In this document: piece after piece, positions 1 to 5,919 of the stretch
Position numbering within the stretch: position 1 is the first letter of the stretch
Layout of the letters: every line of letters begins with the position of its first letter
Assembly (NCBI GenBank): GCA_016185875.1
Contig: JACPMS010000048.1
Coordinates: 1 to 12,340, forward strand
Reading direction: 5' to 3'
Origin: Candidatus Woesearchaeota archaeon
GTDB lineage: Archaea > Nanobdellota > Nanobdellia > Woesearchaeales > GW2011-AR4
Length of the DNA stretch: 12,340 nucleotides
Notes under the pieces: generated by a model
What the model was told of the DNA's origin: nothing
Databases searched by the model: none
What the model saw: the letters and a program-made list of their open reading frames with translations, nothing else
Position numbers and translations under genes: made by a program

Positions 1-141
1 GGCTTCTTTCATCCCCTGCCCAAGGGAAATCAGCGCAACAACAGCAGCTATGCCTATGAATATGCCAATCATTGTAAGCCAGCTCCTAAGCTTGCGATGA
101 AATAAATTGCTGATTCCAACCATTATGTAGTCTTTTATCAT
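1..141 (-). CDS. MacB/FtsX-type ABC transporter permease, N-terminal 47 residues (cut by left edge)
   Basis: The visible part starts with MIKDYIMVGISNLF and runs into a first transmembrane segment (roughly residues 20-42, around WLTMIGIFIGIAAVVALISL). It is nearly the same as the start of the permease at 670-1884, so this is a second MacB-like permease of the same family, expected to have a large extracytoplasmic domain and three more membrane helices beyond the window. The ATG lies two bases after the stop of the HIT gene, so the two are probably transcribed together. It presumably shares or competes for the ATPase at 3140-3835, which is inference. No ATPase or substrate can be assigned from this fragment alone. 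Confidence 0.85.
   Translation of the reverse strand, partial: MIKDYIMVGISNLFHRKLRSWLTMIGIFIGIAAVVALISLGQGMKEA
14..84. repeat. Near-identical repeat, copy 1 (permease N-terminal coding DNA)
   Basis: These 71 bases match 1757-1827 at all but two positions. Both copies encode the first membrane helix of MacB-like permeases, from about LRSWLTMIG to ISLGQG. Outside this block the two genes diverge within a few codons. This points to recent duplication or local gene conversion. Confidence 0.85.
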
Positions 142-143
142 AT

Positions 144-620
144 TCAATTTTTACTTATTTTCTTTAATTGGATTGCATGTTTCCTGATAATTTTTGAATC
201 TACTTTAGGTCCTATGTTAGAGGCTATATATCCTTCATATTTTTTGAAGAATTTTCTTGTTTTGCTTTTATATTGCTTCCATGCACTCTTCAACTGTGCA
301 GTTCCATGCATAGGGAACAATTTTATGTGAGCATGATCTATACCAGTTCCTTCCATAATCAATCCAACCCTCCCAACATCTTTAAAATATTTCATCAAAA
401 TCTTTGATACTTTTTTTGAAGCTAGAACTAATTCTTGTAATTCTTTATCAGGCATTGCCAACACATTACTGCCAAAGTGTTTTTTTGTAATAACTACTGC
501 AAAACCTTCTGTATTAGGTCTTCCTGATAAAAATGCAATATGTTTTTTATCCTCCCAAAATGTTCCTGGGAACTTTACTTTCTTATACGCTAAGTCGCAA
601 AATTCACAATTTTTTGTCAT
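144..620 (-). CDS. HIT-family (histidine triad) protein with an H-x-H-x-K active-site motif
   Basis: This 158-residue protein has the HIT family layout: an N-terminal C5-x-x-C8 pair, a conserved KKHF at 46-49, and the signature GIDHAHIKLFP at 93-103. HIT proteins are cytosolic nucleotide hydrolases or transferases acting on AMP-linked or dinucleoside polyphosphate substrates; the middle histidine of the triad (H98) is the nucleophile and is present. The third triad histidine is lysine (K100), so the motif is not canonical. The exact substrate cannot be told. A minus-strand TATAAAAAT at 644-652, centred 28 bases before the ATG, suggests its own leaderless promoter. The next permease follows two bases after its stop. 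Positively charged C-terminal residues (about 111-158) go beyond the minimal HIT domain. Confidence 0.88.
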   Translation of the reverse strand: MTKNCEFCDLAYKKVKFPGTFWEDKKHIAFLSGRPNTEGFAVVITKKHFGSNVLAMPDKELQELVLASKKVSKILMKYFKDVGRVGLIMEGTGIDHAHIKLFPMHGTAQLKSAWKQYKSKTRKFFKKYEGYIASNIGPKVDSKIIRKHAIQLKKISKN

Positions 621-643
621 TTTTAAGATTTAATATTAACATT

Positions 644-652
644 ATTTTTATA
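644..652 (-). promoter_or_regulatory. TATA box for the HIT gene
   Basis: Minus-strand TATAAAAAT is centred about 28 bases upstream of the HIT ATG at 620, the spacing expected for a leaderless archaeal transcript. No Shine-Dalgarno is visible. It lies in the short AT-rich gap after the permease stop, so the HIT gene may be transcribed apart from the upstream operon. Confidence 0.45.
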
Positions 653-669
653 TTAATTTTTTTATTTTA

Positions 670-1884
670 TCATTTGAACCTCAATGCATCAACTGGCTGC
701 AATGAGGCTGCATGTCTTGCAGGCATGACTCCAAACAACGCTCCAATAAAAAATGAAAATAAAAGTGCGCCAAAAAATAAAGCGTATGAAAAGTAAGCCT
801 CAATTAGCGCAGTTCCAAGCACGTTCTTCGCTATGAACTCCACGCTTTTGCTCAGCCCAAATCCAAGCACTACCCCTATTAATCCGCCTATAGTTCCAAG
901 CAGCCCGCTTTCAATAATAAAAATAAGCAAAATATCCTTATTTTGGGCGCCAACAGCCTTCATAATCCCAATCTCCTTGGTCCTTTCAATAACAGCAGTG
1001 TACATCGTGTTTGCAATTCCCACTCCTCCAACAAGAAGGGAAATGGCTGCAATGCCCACAAGCACAGACTGGACTATGTTCAGGACATCGCCAAAAGAGC
1101 CAAGCAATTGCTCTGGTGTCTGGATATCAAAATCTTCCTCATCTTTTTTAACATCCCTGAATCTTCTCAGCTCAACCTTTATTTTCTCAGCAATTGTATT
1201 TATGTTTTCAACATTTGCGACTTTAACCAATATAGTGTCAATTTTCTTAGGCTCATTAAACATGTCTCTCAATGTGTCTTGCGGTATTACAATCATTCTG
1301 TCAAAAGCAGGGTCGCCTGTCTTTTCAAGAACTCCAACTATGGTAAATTCTTTGTCATTGATTTTAATTTTATCCCTTAACTTCAAATTCTTTCCAAGAA
1401 GCTTCTTTTCAACAAAGCCTATAGTTGCTAATGCGCTAAACTTATCGCCGTCTCTTAAGTCTCTGCCTTCTTTTAATTTCAGATTATATGCCTCTTGTAT
1501 CAGCTTTCCTTCACTGCCTTTTGGAAAGCCTTCAATTGCAAAAAAGCCTAAGCTATCTTCAAATTCTATTTTAGAATTTACCATGAGAAAGCCAGCTGCG
1601 CTTTCTATGCCGCTGACTTTTTTCACAACATCCATATCATCATCGGTAAGTTGCACTACAGCATTCAGCCCAGGCGGTCCAAAGCCGCCTTTTGCCGTTA
1701 TAAACAATTTGTCAGTTCCTATTTTCTCGAACTCTTTGTTAATTGCCTGCTTAAAGCCCTGCCCAAGGGAAATCAGCGCAACTACAGCAGCTATGCCTAT
1801 GAATATGCCTATCATTGTAAGCCAGCTTCGCAGCTTTTGATGGCTTATCGTGCCCCACGCAAACTTAAAATAGTCCTTAAGCAT
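670..1884 (-). CDS. MacB/FtsX-type ABC transporter permease
   Basis: This is the membrane subunit of a type VII (MacB/LolC-like) ABC system, 404 residues. Helix 1 is at about 21-42; an extracytoplasmic MacB core domain follows (about 43-262); three helices at about 265-290, 318-345 and 365-388 make up the FtsX domain. The cytoplasmic coupling segment ERTKEIGIMKAVGAQNKDIL (300-319) and the ending PARHAASLQPVDALRFK are typical of the family. Such systems do not form a classic channel but use ATP to move substrates or lipoproteins at the outer face; this substrate is unknown. I chose the ATG at 1884 because the reading frame further upstream overlaps the preceding gene and does not resemble the family, whereas MLKDYF matches the paralogue's MIKDYI. 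It starts 14 bases after that gene's stop, the last gene of the PadR operon. Confidence 0.92.
   Translation of the reverse strand: MLKDYFKFAWGTISHQKLRSWLTMIGIFIGIAAVVALISLGQGFKQAINKEFEKIGTDKLFITAKGGFGPPGLNAVVQLTDDDMDVVKKVSGIESAAGFLMVNSKIEFEDSLGFFAIEGFPKGSEGKLIQEAYNLKLKEGRDLRDGDKFSALATIGFVEKKLLGKNLKLRDKIKINDKEFTIVGVLEKTGDPAFDRMIVIPQDTLRDMFNEPKKIDTILVKVANVENINTIAEKIKVELRRFRDVKKDEEDFDIQTPEQLLGSFGDVLNIVQSVLVGIAAISLLVGGVGIANTMYTAVIERTKEIGIMKAVGAQNKDILLIFIIESGLLGTIGGLIGVVLGFGLSKSVEFIAKNVLGTALIEAYFSYALFFGALLFSFFIGALFGVMPARHAASLQPVDALRFK
1757..1827. repeat. Near-identical repeat, copy 2 (permease N-terminal coding DNA)
   Basis: This is the partner of 14-84, with 69 of 71 bases identical in the same orientation, about 1.74 kb apart. 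It encodes the first transmembrane helix of the complete permease. Direct repeats this similar could recombine and delete the HIT gene together with most of one permease. Confidence 0.85.
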
Positions 1885-1898
1885 GGCATAAAAAGAAA

Positions 1899-3134
1899 TT
1901 ATTTCCTGCCTTTTCTCTTCCTGTAATAGTAGTACGCTGCTCCGATAACAAGCACTACTGCCACAATCCACCCGAAATTATTGTTTTTCTTGACGCCAAA
2001 GTTCTTTGCGTCGCTGCTGCTGTACATCTTCAACTCGACTTCTCTTTTTTCCCTGTAGTCATTGTTGTTTGTGTCCTTGTAAGTTAGCTCAACAGGGATT
2101 TCCACACTATCCCTTCCATTCACATATAATTTGAACTCCGCTGTCGAGAAGTCGTCGCTGTCAAGCTTTCCAACATAAACTTCATCTGCACCAATAACTT
2201 TTACGTTTTCATTTTGCAGCACTTTTACATTTAGGAATTTTATGTCTGGATTGCCCTTGTTTACAAGCCTCAGCACAACGCTTCCTGAACTGCCTGATGT
2301 ATAAACGTCTGTCCTCTCCAGAGTTACGCCTAAATCTGGAGTGTCGCCCACAACAATGGTTACAAGGTTTGTTTTTGAGTAGTTCTTGTTTAAAATATCC
2401 GAATACTTTATCACTAACGGTATTTTGTAGGATTTTGATAAAGCATCTGAGTCAACTAACAGCTCAAATTCTACTGGCAAATCCGCTTGAGGCTCGATAT
2501 AGGAAATGACTTTTTCATTAGTTGAGCCGACTGGAGCAAAAGGAGTTGTTTCGCCGCTTTGGTCAATGTTTAATGAAATTTTAATGTCTTTTAAAAGTGA
2601 TGTTGCATAATTCTTCAATTCAATTCTCAGCTTTGTCTTGTCTCCTGGAGCTGTTACTGCAGGTACTGTGAGGAAGTTTTCAACTGCTAATATGGCATCA
2701 TGAGTCTGAACCTTTATTTTAAGCCCTTCCAATGTAACCCACGAATCAAGGTTATCGCTTTTGTACCTGACTTTAATCTCATGGTTGTCGTCACTTGCGT
2801 CTTGCGCAACTCTTAGCTTATATTTCACAATCACGCTTTGCTTTCCTTCCTGATATGTTCCAAGCGTTCCAATATATTTTGAGGAACTTTCATCCGGCAA
2901 TAAAGAAAAAGGATACTCTGGAAGTATTTCAAAGACTACATTTTGCGCTATTGTCCCATTATTGTCAAGCTTGAAGCTTATCTCAACTTGCTTGCCAGGC
3001 TCTACCGGATCCGGCTCTTGCTTGGTCAAGCTTACTATTATGCTTGGAGCTTTTCCAAAATATTGTGTGTTAACAGCTGCGCTTGCTGCTCCAGCAAGCA
3101 TCACAAACATAACCAATAAAATAAATTTTTTCAT
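1899..3134 (-). CDS. Exported, C-terminally anchored protein with Ig-like (COG1361/CARDB-type) repeats
   Basis: This 411-residue protein has a signal peptide (MKKFILLVMFVMLAGAASAA), three Ig-like beta-sandwich repeats at about 36-145, 150-265 and 270-372, one helix at 389-404 and a basic tail (RKRKGRK) that would sit in the cytoplasm. Each repeat has the pattern of archaeal COG1361/NEW3/CARDB domains: PGxxxxxxxxLxNxG at the start and a late Y(K/S)D element such as YKDTNNNDY. It should face the outside. Between the ATPase and permease genes, it is most simply the extracytoplasmic partner of that transporter, perhaps capturing substrate or contacting the S-layer (inference). Start: a GTG at 3143 overlaps the ATPase stop, but its bases belong to an AGGTGA Shine-Dalgarno five bases before the ATG at 3134, which I prefer. 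Confidence 0.8.
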   Translation of the reverse strand: MKKFILLVMFVMLAGAASAAVNTQYFGKAPSIIVSLTKQEPDPVEPGKQVEISFKLDNNGTIAQNVVFEILPEYPFSLLPDESSSKYIGTLGTYQEGKQSVIVKYKLRVAQDASDDNHEIKVRYKSDNLDSWVTLEGLKIKVQTHDAILAVENFLTVPAVTAPGDKTKLRIELKNYATSLLKDIKISLNIDQSGETTPFAPVGSTNEKVISYIEPQADLPVEFELLVDSDALSKSYKIPLVIKYSDILNKNYSKTNLVTIVVGDTPDLGVTLERTDVYTSGSSGSVVLRLVNKGNPDIKFLNVKVLQNENVKVIGADEVYVGKLDSDDFSTAEFKLYVNGRDSVEIPVELTYKDTNNNDYREKREVELKMYSSSDAKNFGVKKNNNFGWIVAVVLVIGAAYYYYRKRKGRK

Positions 3135-3136
3135 TT

Positions 3137-3145
3137 TCCTCACCT
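3137..3145 (-). promoter_or_regulatory. Shine-Dalgarno AGGTGAGG that decides the start of the exported repeat protein
   Basis: The minus strand reads AGGTGAGGAAAATG. AGGTGA is complementary to the archaeal 16S 3' end and lies five bases before the ATG at 3134. The site also contains the ATPase stop TGA and a possible GTG start at 3143, so the upstream GTG is more likely ribosome-binding sequence than a start codon. Confidence 0.6.
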
Positions 3146-3835
3146 GCTATTGTTCAAAGATTTTACTATCGCCCCATCCTTCAAAAACTCTATACGCTCA
3201 GCAACCCTTGAAAGATTAGCATCATGGGTTACCATTATTATTGTTTTATGCTCTTTGGCATGAAGCTTCTTCAGGAAATCCAAGACAATTGTCCCTGTCT
3301 TGCTGTCCAGATTTCCAGTCGGCTCGTCTGCTATTATGACCTCTGGCTTGTTTGCAAGGGCCCTTGCAATTGCAACCCTTTGCTGCTGCCCGCCGCTGAG
3401 CTCTGTCGGCTTGTGATGGACTCTGTCCCCAAGCTCCACAAGTTCAAGCAGCTGGGTTGCTCTTTCAACCCTTTCCTCTTCATTTACTCCTTGGAAAATC
3501 ATCGGCAGCATGACATTCTCCAGTGCCGTCAGCGTTGGAATCAGATTGAACTGCTGGAATATAAAGCCTATCTTCCTTCCTCTTATTTGTGCCAGCTCTG
3601 ACTCGCTTAGTTTGGATATATCATGATTGTCCAGCAAAATCTTTCCTTTTGATGGCACATCTAGGCACCCTATCATGTTGACAGCAGTTGATTTTCCGCT
3701 GCCTGAAGGGCCCATTATGGCTACAAATTCGCTTTCTTTGACTTCAAGATTCAAGCCTTGAAGCGCATTAACCTCAACATTGCCCATCTTATATATTTTC
3801 CACACATTTTCCAGCTTTATTACGCTTTTTCTCAT
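3140..3835 (-). CDS. ABC transporter ATP-binding protein, LolD/MacB family
   Basis: This cytoplasmic ATPase powers the adjacent MacB-like permease. All nucleotide-binding motifs are intact in its 231 residues: Walker A GPSGSGKST (42-50), Q-loop around FIFQQFNL (91-98), signature LSGGQ (146-150), Walker B VIIADEP (166-172) with catalytic E171, D-loop region NLD (175-177) and switch H204. The extended N-terminus (VWKIYKMGNVEVNALQGL) and overall sequence are typical of the LolD/SalX/MacB branch. Its ATG overlaps the PadR stop by four bases (ATGA), implying translational coupling. Length matches the family norm of about 220-240. Function as an ATPase is secure; export versus envelope remodelling is not resolved. 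Confidence 0.95.
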   Translation of the reverse strand: MRKSVIKLENVWKIYKMGNVEVNALQGLNLEVKESEFVAIMGPSGSGKSTAVNMIGCLDVPSKGKILLDNHDISKLSESELAQIRGRKIGFIFQQFNLIPTLTALENVMLPMIFQGVNEEERVERATQLLELVELGDRVHHKPTELSGGQQQRVAIARALANKPEVIIADEPTGNLDSKTGTIVLDFLKKLHAKEHKTIIMVTHDANLSRVAERIEFLKDGAIVKSLNNSR

Positions 3836-4329
3836 TTTATGGACCTTAATTTTTTGACAGTTCCCCTCAGCACATTTTTTATTTTCTTTCTGTCTTTTCC
3901 CTTTGAGTAAAGCTCGTAAAGTGTAGCTCTAAATTGATTAAGTTCAGGGCTTAATTCTTTAAATGGAAGATGTCCTTTTTTCAGGCTGTTGAGGATTTCA
4001 AGCATAAAACCCATCTCTCTCTTGTCTGTTATTTTGCCAAATGCGTTGAATGTTGCAATCAATTTGTCAACAAGGGTGTTTTTGGTTTTATCGATGATTT
4101 TTAAGTGTTTCTTTCCTTCGCTTGTCAGGAAATACAGCTTTTTCCTGCCTTGGACTTCAACCTCAACAAGTTTTTCCTTTAGCAATCTCTCAAGAAGGGG
4201 ATAAACAGAGCCAAAGCTCGGCTTCCAGGTGCCTGTGTGCTTTTCTATCTGCTTAATCAAGTCATAGCCTGACAGCCTTCTGTTTGCCAGAGTCTTCATG
4301 ACAATTAATCTCAGGTAGCCGCGCATCAT
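3832..4329 (-). CDS. PadR-family transcriptional regulator, first gene of the ABC operon
   Basis: This is a dimeric winged-helix repressor of the PadR family, 165 residues. The N-terminal domain has the family pattern: LRLIVMKTLANRRLSGYDL (6-24), the recognition region WKPSFGSVYPLLERL (35-49) and a wing around VQGRKKLYFLTSEG (59-72). The C-terminal half (about 80-165) is helical and would provide dimerisation and ligand sensing. PadR proteins commonly sit next to ABC exporters and repress them until a ligand binds; this gene begins such an operon and overlaps the ATPase by four bases. The control region just upstream (4338-4427) is packed with inverted repeats, candidate operators. The ATG at 4326 is an equally possible start; neither has a Shine-Dalgarno. 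The effector is unknown. Confidence 0.92.
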   Translation of the reverse strand: MMRGYLRLIVMKTLANRRLSGYDLIKQIEKHTGTWKPSFGSVYPLLERLLKEKLVEVEVQGRKKLYFLTSEGKKHLKIIDKTKNTLVDKLIATFNAFGKITDKREMGFMLEILNSLKKGHLPFKELSPELNQFRATLYELYSKGKDRKKIKNVLRGTVKKLRSIK

Positions 4330-4337
4330 TTTATGTT

Positions 4338-4354
4338 ATATATCGGTTTCGATG
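4338..4354. promoter_or_regulatory. Candidate PadR operator and left arm of a large inverted repeat
   Basis: ATATATCG-gttt-CGATG lies nine bases before the PadR ATG. Its outer parts pair with CATCG-tttt-CGATATAT at 4397-4413 (13 of 17 positions). It also resembles ATATATCG-gtag-CGATATAT at 4408-4427. Two copies of one dyad on either side of the control region suit a self-regulating repressor. Binding is inferred. Confidence 0.45.
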
Positions 4355-4358
4355 CAAA

Positions 4359-4377
4359 GAAATTGCATAGCAATTTC
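4359..4377. repeat. Perfect inverted repeat, 8-base arms (GAAATTGC/GCAATTTC)
   Basis: The arms at 4359-4366 and 4370-4377 pair perfectly around a three-base ATA. It lies in the likely PadR 5' leader, where it could form an RNA hairpin, or act as a protein-binding dyad in DNA. Confidence 0.5.
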
Positions 4378-4389
4378 GAGTACTCGAAA
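4374..4389. repeat. Perfect 16-base palindrome TTTCGAGTACTCGAAA
   Basis: The sequence is its own reverse complement with no spacer. It overlaps the right arm of the 4359-4377 repeat and the left arm of the 4384-4408 repeat, so the three structures are mutually exclusive as hairpins. Confidence 0.5.
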
Positions 4390-4408
4390 ACGATTACATC
4401 GTTTTCGA
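4384..4408. repeat. Perfect inverted repeat, 11-base arms around TAC
   Basis: TCGAAAACGAT (4384-4394) and ATCGTTTTCGA (4398-4408) are exact reverse complements separated by three bases. This is the strongest dyad in the window. It could be a regulator binding site or a leader hairpin of the PadR transcript. Confidence 0.55.
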
Positions 4409-4427
4409 TATATCGGTAGCGATATAT
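4408..4427. promoter_or_regulatory. Candidate operator: dyad ATATATCG-gtag-CGATATAT
   Basis: Perfect 8-base arms flank GTAG. It lies next to the symmetric TATTTAAATA at 4431-4440, so a bound protein could block transcription in either direction. A related copy is at 4338-4354. PadR is the obvious candidate binder (inference). Confidence 0.5.
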
Positions 4428-4430
4428 TAG

Positions 4431-4440
4431 TATTTAAATA
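4431..4440. promoter_or_regulatory. Symmetric TATA-like element TATTTAAATA in the divergent control region
   Basis: This palindromic AT box could serve either strand. Read leftward it would start a PadR transcript near 4408-4412, giving a leader of about 80 bases that contains the inverted repeats. Read rightward it would give a start near 4462. Which use is real cannot be settled from sequence. Confidence 0.35.
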
Positions 4441-4481
4441 TTTCTGTTGTTCAATATATAATTCACAGCCCAATAAAAATG

Positions 4482-4491
4482 TTTAAATATA
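4482..4491 (+). promoter_or_regulatory. TATA box TTTAAATATA for the gene at 4512
   Basis: Its centre is 25-26 bases before the ATG at 4512, matching leaderless archaeal spacing. It immediately follows another in-frame ATG at 4479, which argues that 4479 is not the start. Confidence 0.5.
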
Positions 4492-4511
4492 CGCCTTTAT
4501 TCGCAATCCTA

Positions 4512-5090
4512 ATGAAAGAGAAAAGGGAAAAGAAAAGATGGGGCTTGATATTATTTATAATACTAATAATGATAGGCACATCTGTAAGCTTTGTCTTTTT
4601 TGGCTTTTCCCCTCAAAATGAAGTCGTGAAGTACAATGGGATAAAGTTTACAAAGGTGCAAGACAGGTGGGAGGCAAAAATAAATGGCGAAATTGCAGCT
4701 TTCAGCTTTCAGCCTAGTGATGTGGAAGGCGTTTTTGCCCTTGACGGTTCTATACAAAGATTGCAAAATAAATTTGAAATAGATGCAACTTATGATTTGA
4801 ACAGCACCTTTGCACAGGCAATTGCCCTTGCGCAGCACCAGATGGCATTAACCCTGTCGCAATATAACATTTATATAAGGAAGGGATTCACTGCAAATAG
4901 CACATTCAATTTGCCGGTTATAACATGCGGCAATGCAACTTTAAATGTGCCTGTTGTTTATTTCAGGCATGGAAACACAACAGGCATTCATGTTGAAGGC
5001 AACTGCGTCATTGCAGAAGCATCATCAAACGCAGATTTCATCAAGGTGAAGGACAGGCTTCTGTACGGCATATTAGGCGTGATAAAATGA
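4512..5090 (+). CDS. Membrane-anchored protein of unknown function (ectodomain paralogue A)
   Basis: I do not recognise a named family. The 192-residue protein begins with a basic stretch (MKEKREKKRW) and one hydrophobic helix (about 11-32), so it is a signal-anchored protein with its domain outside. Two cysteines, C139 (PVITCGNAT) and C165 (EGNCVIAE), could form a disulfide. The outer domain aligns along most of its length with that of the next gene: YNGIKF against YKGIYSF, PSDVEGVFALDGS against PKDLKNIAVEGS, PVITC against PIVTC, and KDRLLYGI against VDRILYNL. The two genes overlap by four bases (ATGA) and are surely co-translated. I chose the ATG at 4512 because a TATA box is correctly placed for it; an in-frame ATG at 4479 would add 11 residues. 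Confidence 0.7.
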   Translation: MKEKREKKRWGLILFIILIMIGTSVSFVFFGFSPQNEVVKYNGIKFTKVQDRWEAKINGEIAAFSFQPSDVEGVFALDGSIQRLQNKFEIDATYDLNSTFAQAIALAQHQMALTLSQYNIYIRKGFTANSTFNLPVITCGNATLNVPVVYFRHGNTTGIHVEGNCVIAEASSNADFIKVKDRLLYGILGVIK

Positions 5091-5917
5091 TGGATCCAAG
5101 AAAAAAGCTTGATGTTCTTAAAGGAAGCCTTGAGTCTGGAATAATTGACAAAGAGGAATACGAGAAATGGAAGGAAAAGCTTAATCCGGATGTAGAAAAG
5201 TTTGACAGGAAAGTTGAGGAGTTAAGCAAAGCTGCTGATGCATCGGCAGAGCCAAAAAAATCTTCAGAGAAAATACTGGTAATAAGCATTACTGTCCTTG
5301 TTTTGCTGCTTGCAGCTATCTTCACTTTCAGCATCTTCAATAAAACCCAGCCCAAGACATTAGAGGATCTGCATGTTTTGAACTTAAAGGGAAAGCTAGC
5401 GCCGGAGCAGGGCTATGTGTACAAGGGAATTTACAGCTTTGTTACTCTCGACGGCTTGTGGTACACGCAGCTTCAATCTCCAAAAGGCACAAAAATATAC
5501 AGCTTGGCTTTAAGGTACTCGCCGAAGGATTTGAAAAACATAGCGGTAGAAGGCAGCCTCAATGAGGAACTTTTCAATAACAAAAGCGAATTTTATGTAA
5601 CATTCAATCCAACTGGAAAGGAATTTTCGTATGTGGGGTTGGCAGTTGCTGACTTTAACACACATATGTCAAAAGTATTTGAAAAAAAGCCGATTGCAGC
5701 ATGCGACAGAAACGAGACAGAGCCCTGCAAAGCAAGGCCGATTGTGACTTGTGATGATGCTGACAAGCTTGTTCTTTATATAAAAGAGTCGGAAAGGTTC
5801 AGGGCATATTATAACAACAACTGCATTGTTGTTGAGGGAAATGGCTTGGATTTGGTAAAAGGGGTTGACAGGATTCTATACAATTTGTACAAAATCATGG
5901 AGCAGCAGGAAGCATAA
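5087..5917 (+). CDS. SHOCT-like domain membrane protein of unknown function (ectodomain paralogue B)
   Basis: The 276-residue protein has three parts. Residues 7-32 (KLDVLKGSLESGIIDKEEYE onward) resemble the SHOCT-like helical hairpin, short segments often found near membrane anchors. A charged linker leads to one transmembrane helix at about 64-85. The outer domain (about 105-276) is paralogous to that of the preceding gene. It has four cysteines (C206, C214, C222, C246); C222 and C246 align with the pair in the neighbour. The predicted topology puts the SHOCT-like part in the cytoplasm. The start ATG overlaps the upstream stop, and a second ATG follows at once (5090). Partner, ligand and process are unknown; position opposite the PadR/ABC operon suggests an envelope role, which is inference. 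Confidence 0.75.
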   Translation: MMDPRKKLDVLKGSLESGIIDKEEYEKWKEKLNPDVEKFDRKVEELSKAADASAEPKKSSEKILVISITVLVLLLAAIFTFSIFNKTQPKTLEDLHVLNLKGKLAPEQGYVYKGIYSFVTLDGLWYTQLQSPKGTKIYSLALRYSPKDLKNIAVEGSLNEELFNNKSEFYVTFNPTGKEFSYVGLAVADFNTHMSKVFEKKPIAACDRNETEPCKARPIVTCDDADKLVLYIKESERFRAYYNNNCIVVEGNGLDLVKGVDRILYNLYKIMEQQEA

Positions 5918-5919
5918 GC

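Noticed and set aside
833..1840. A 335-codon open frame on the plus strand, opposite the permease
   Set aside because: Lies wholly antisense to a well-supported permease; its S/L/I/P-rich composition is what the complement of such a gene gives, and no domain or start signal is visible.
1885..1971. Longer permease start (29 extra residues)
   Set aside because: It overlaps the end of the upstream gene, the extra residues are unlike the family, and the paralogue at 1-141 begins at the matching position.
4338..4427. Clustered repeats as a CRISPR array or mobile-element end
   Set aside because: Repeats are inverted dyads without regular spacers, and there is no transposase, target-site duplication or cas gene.
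4479..4511. Upstream ATG for the first ectodomain gene
   Set aside because: A TATA box starts right after this ATG and is correctly spaced for the ATG at 4512; no Shine-Dalgarno supports 4479.
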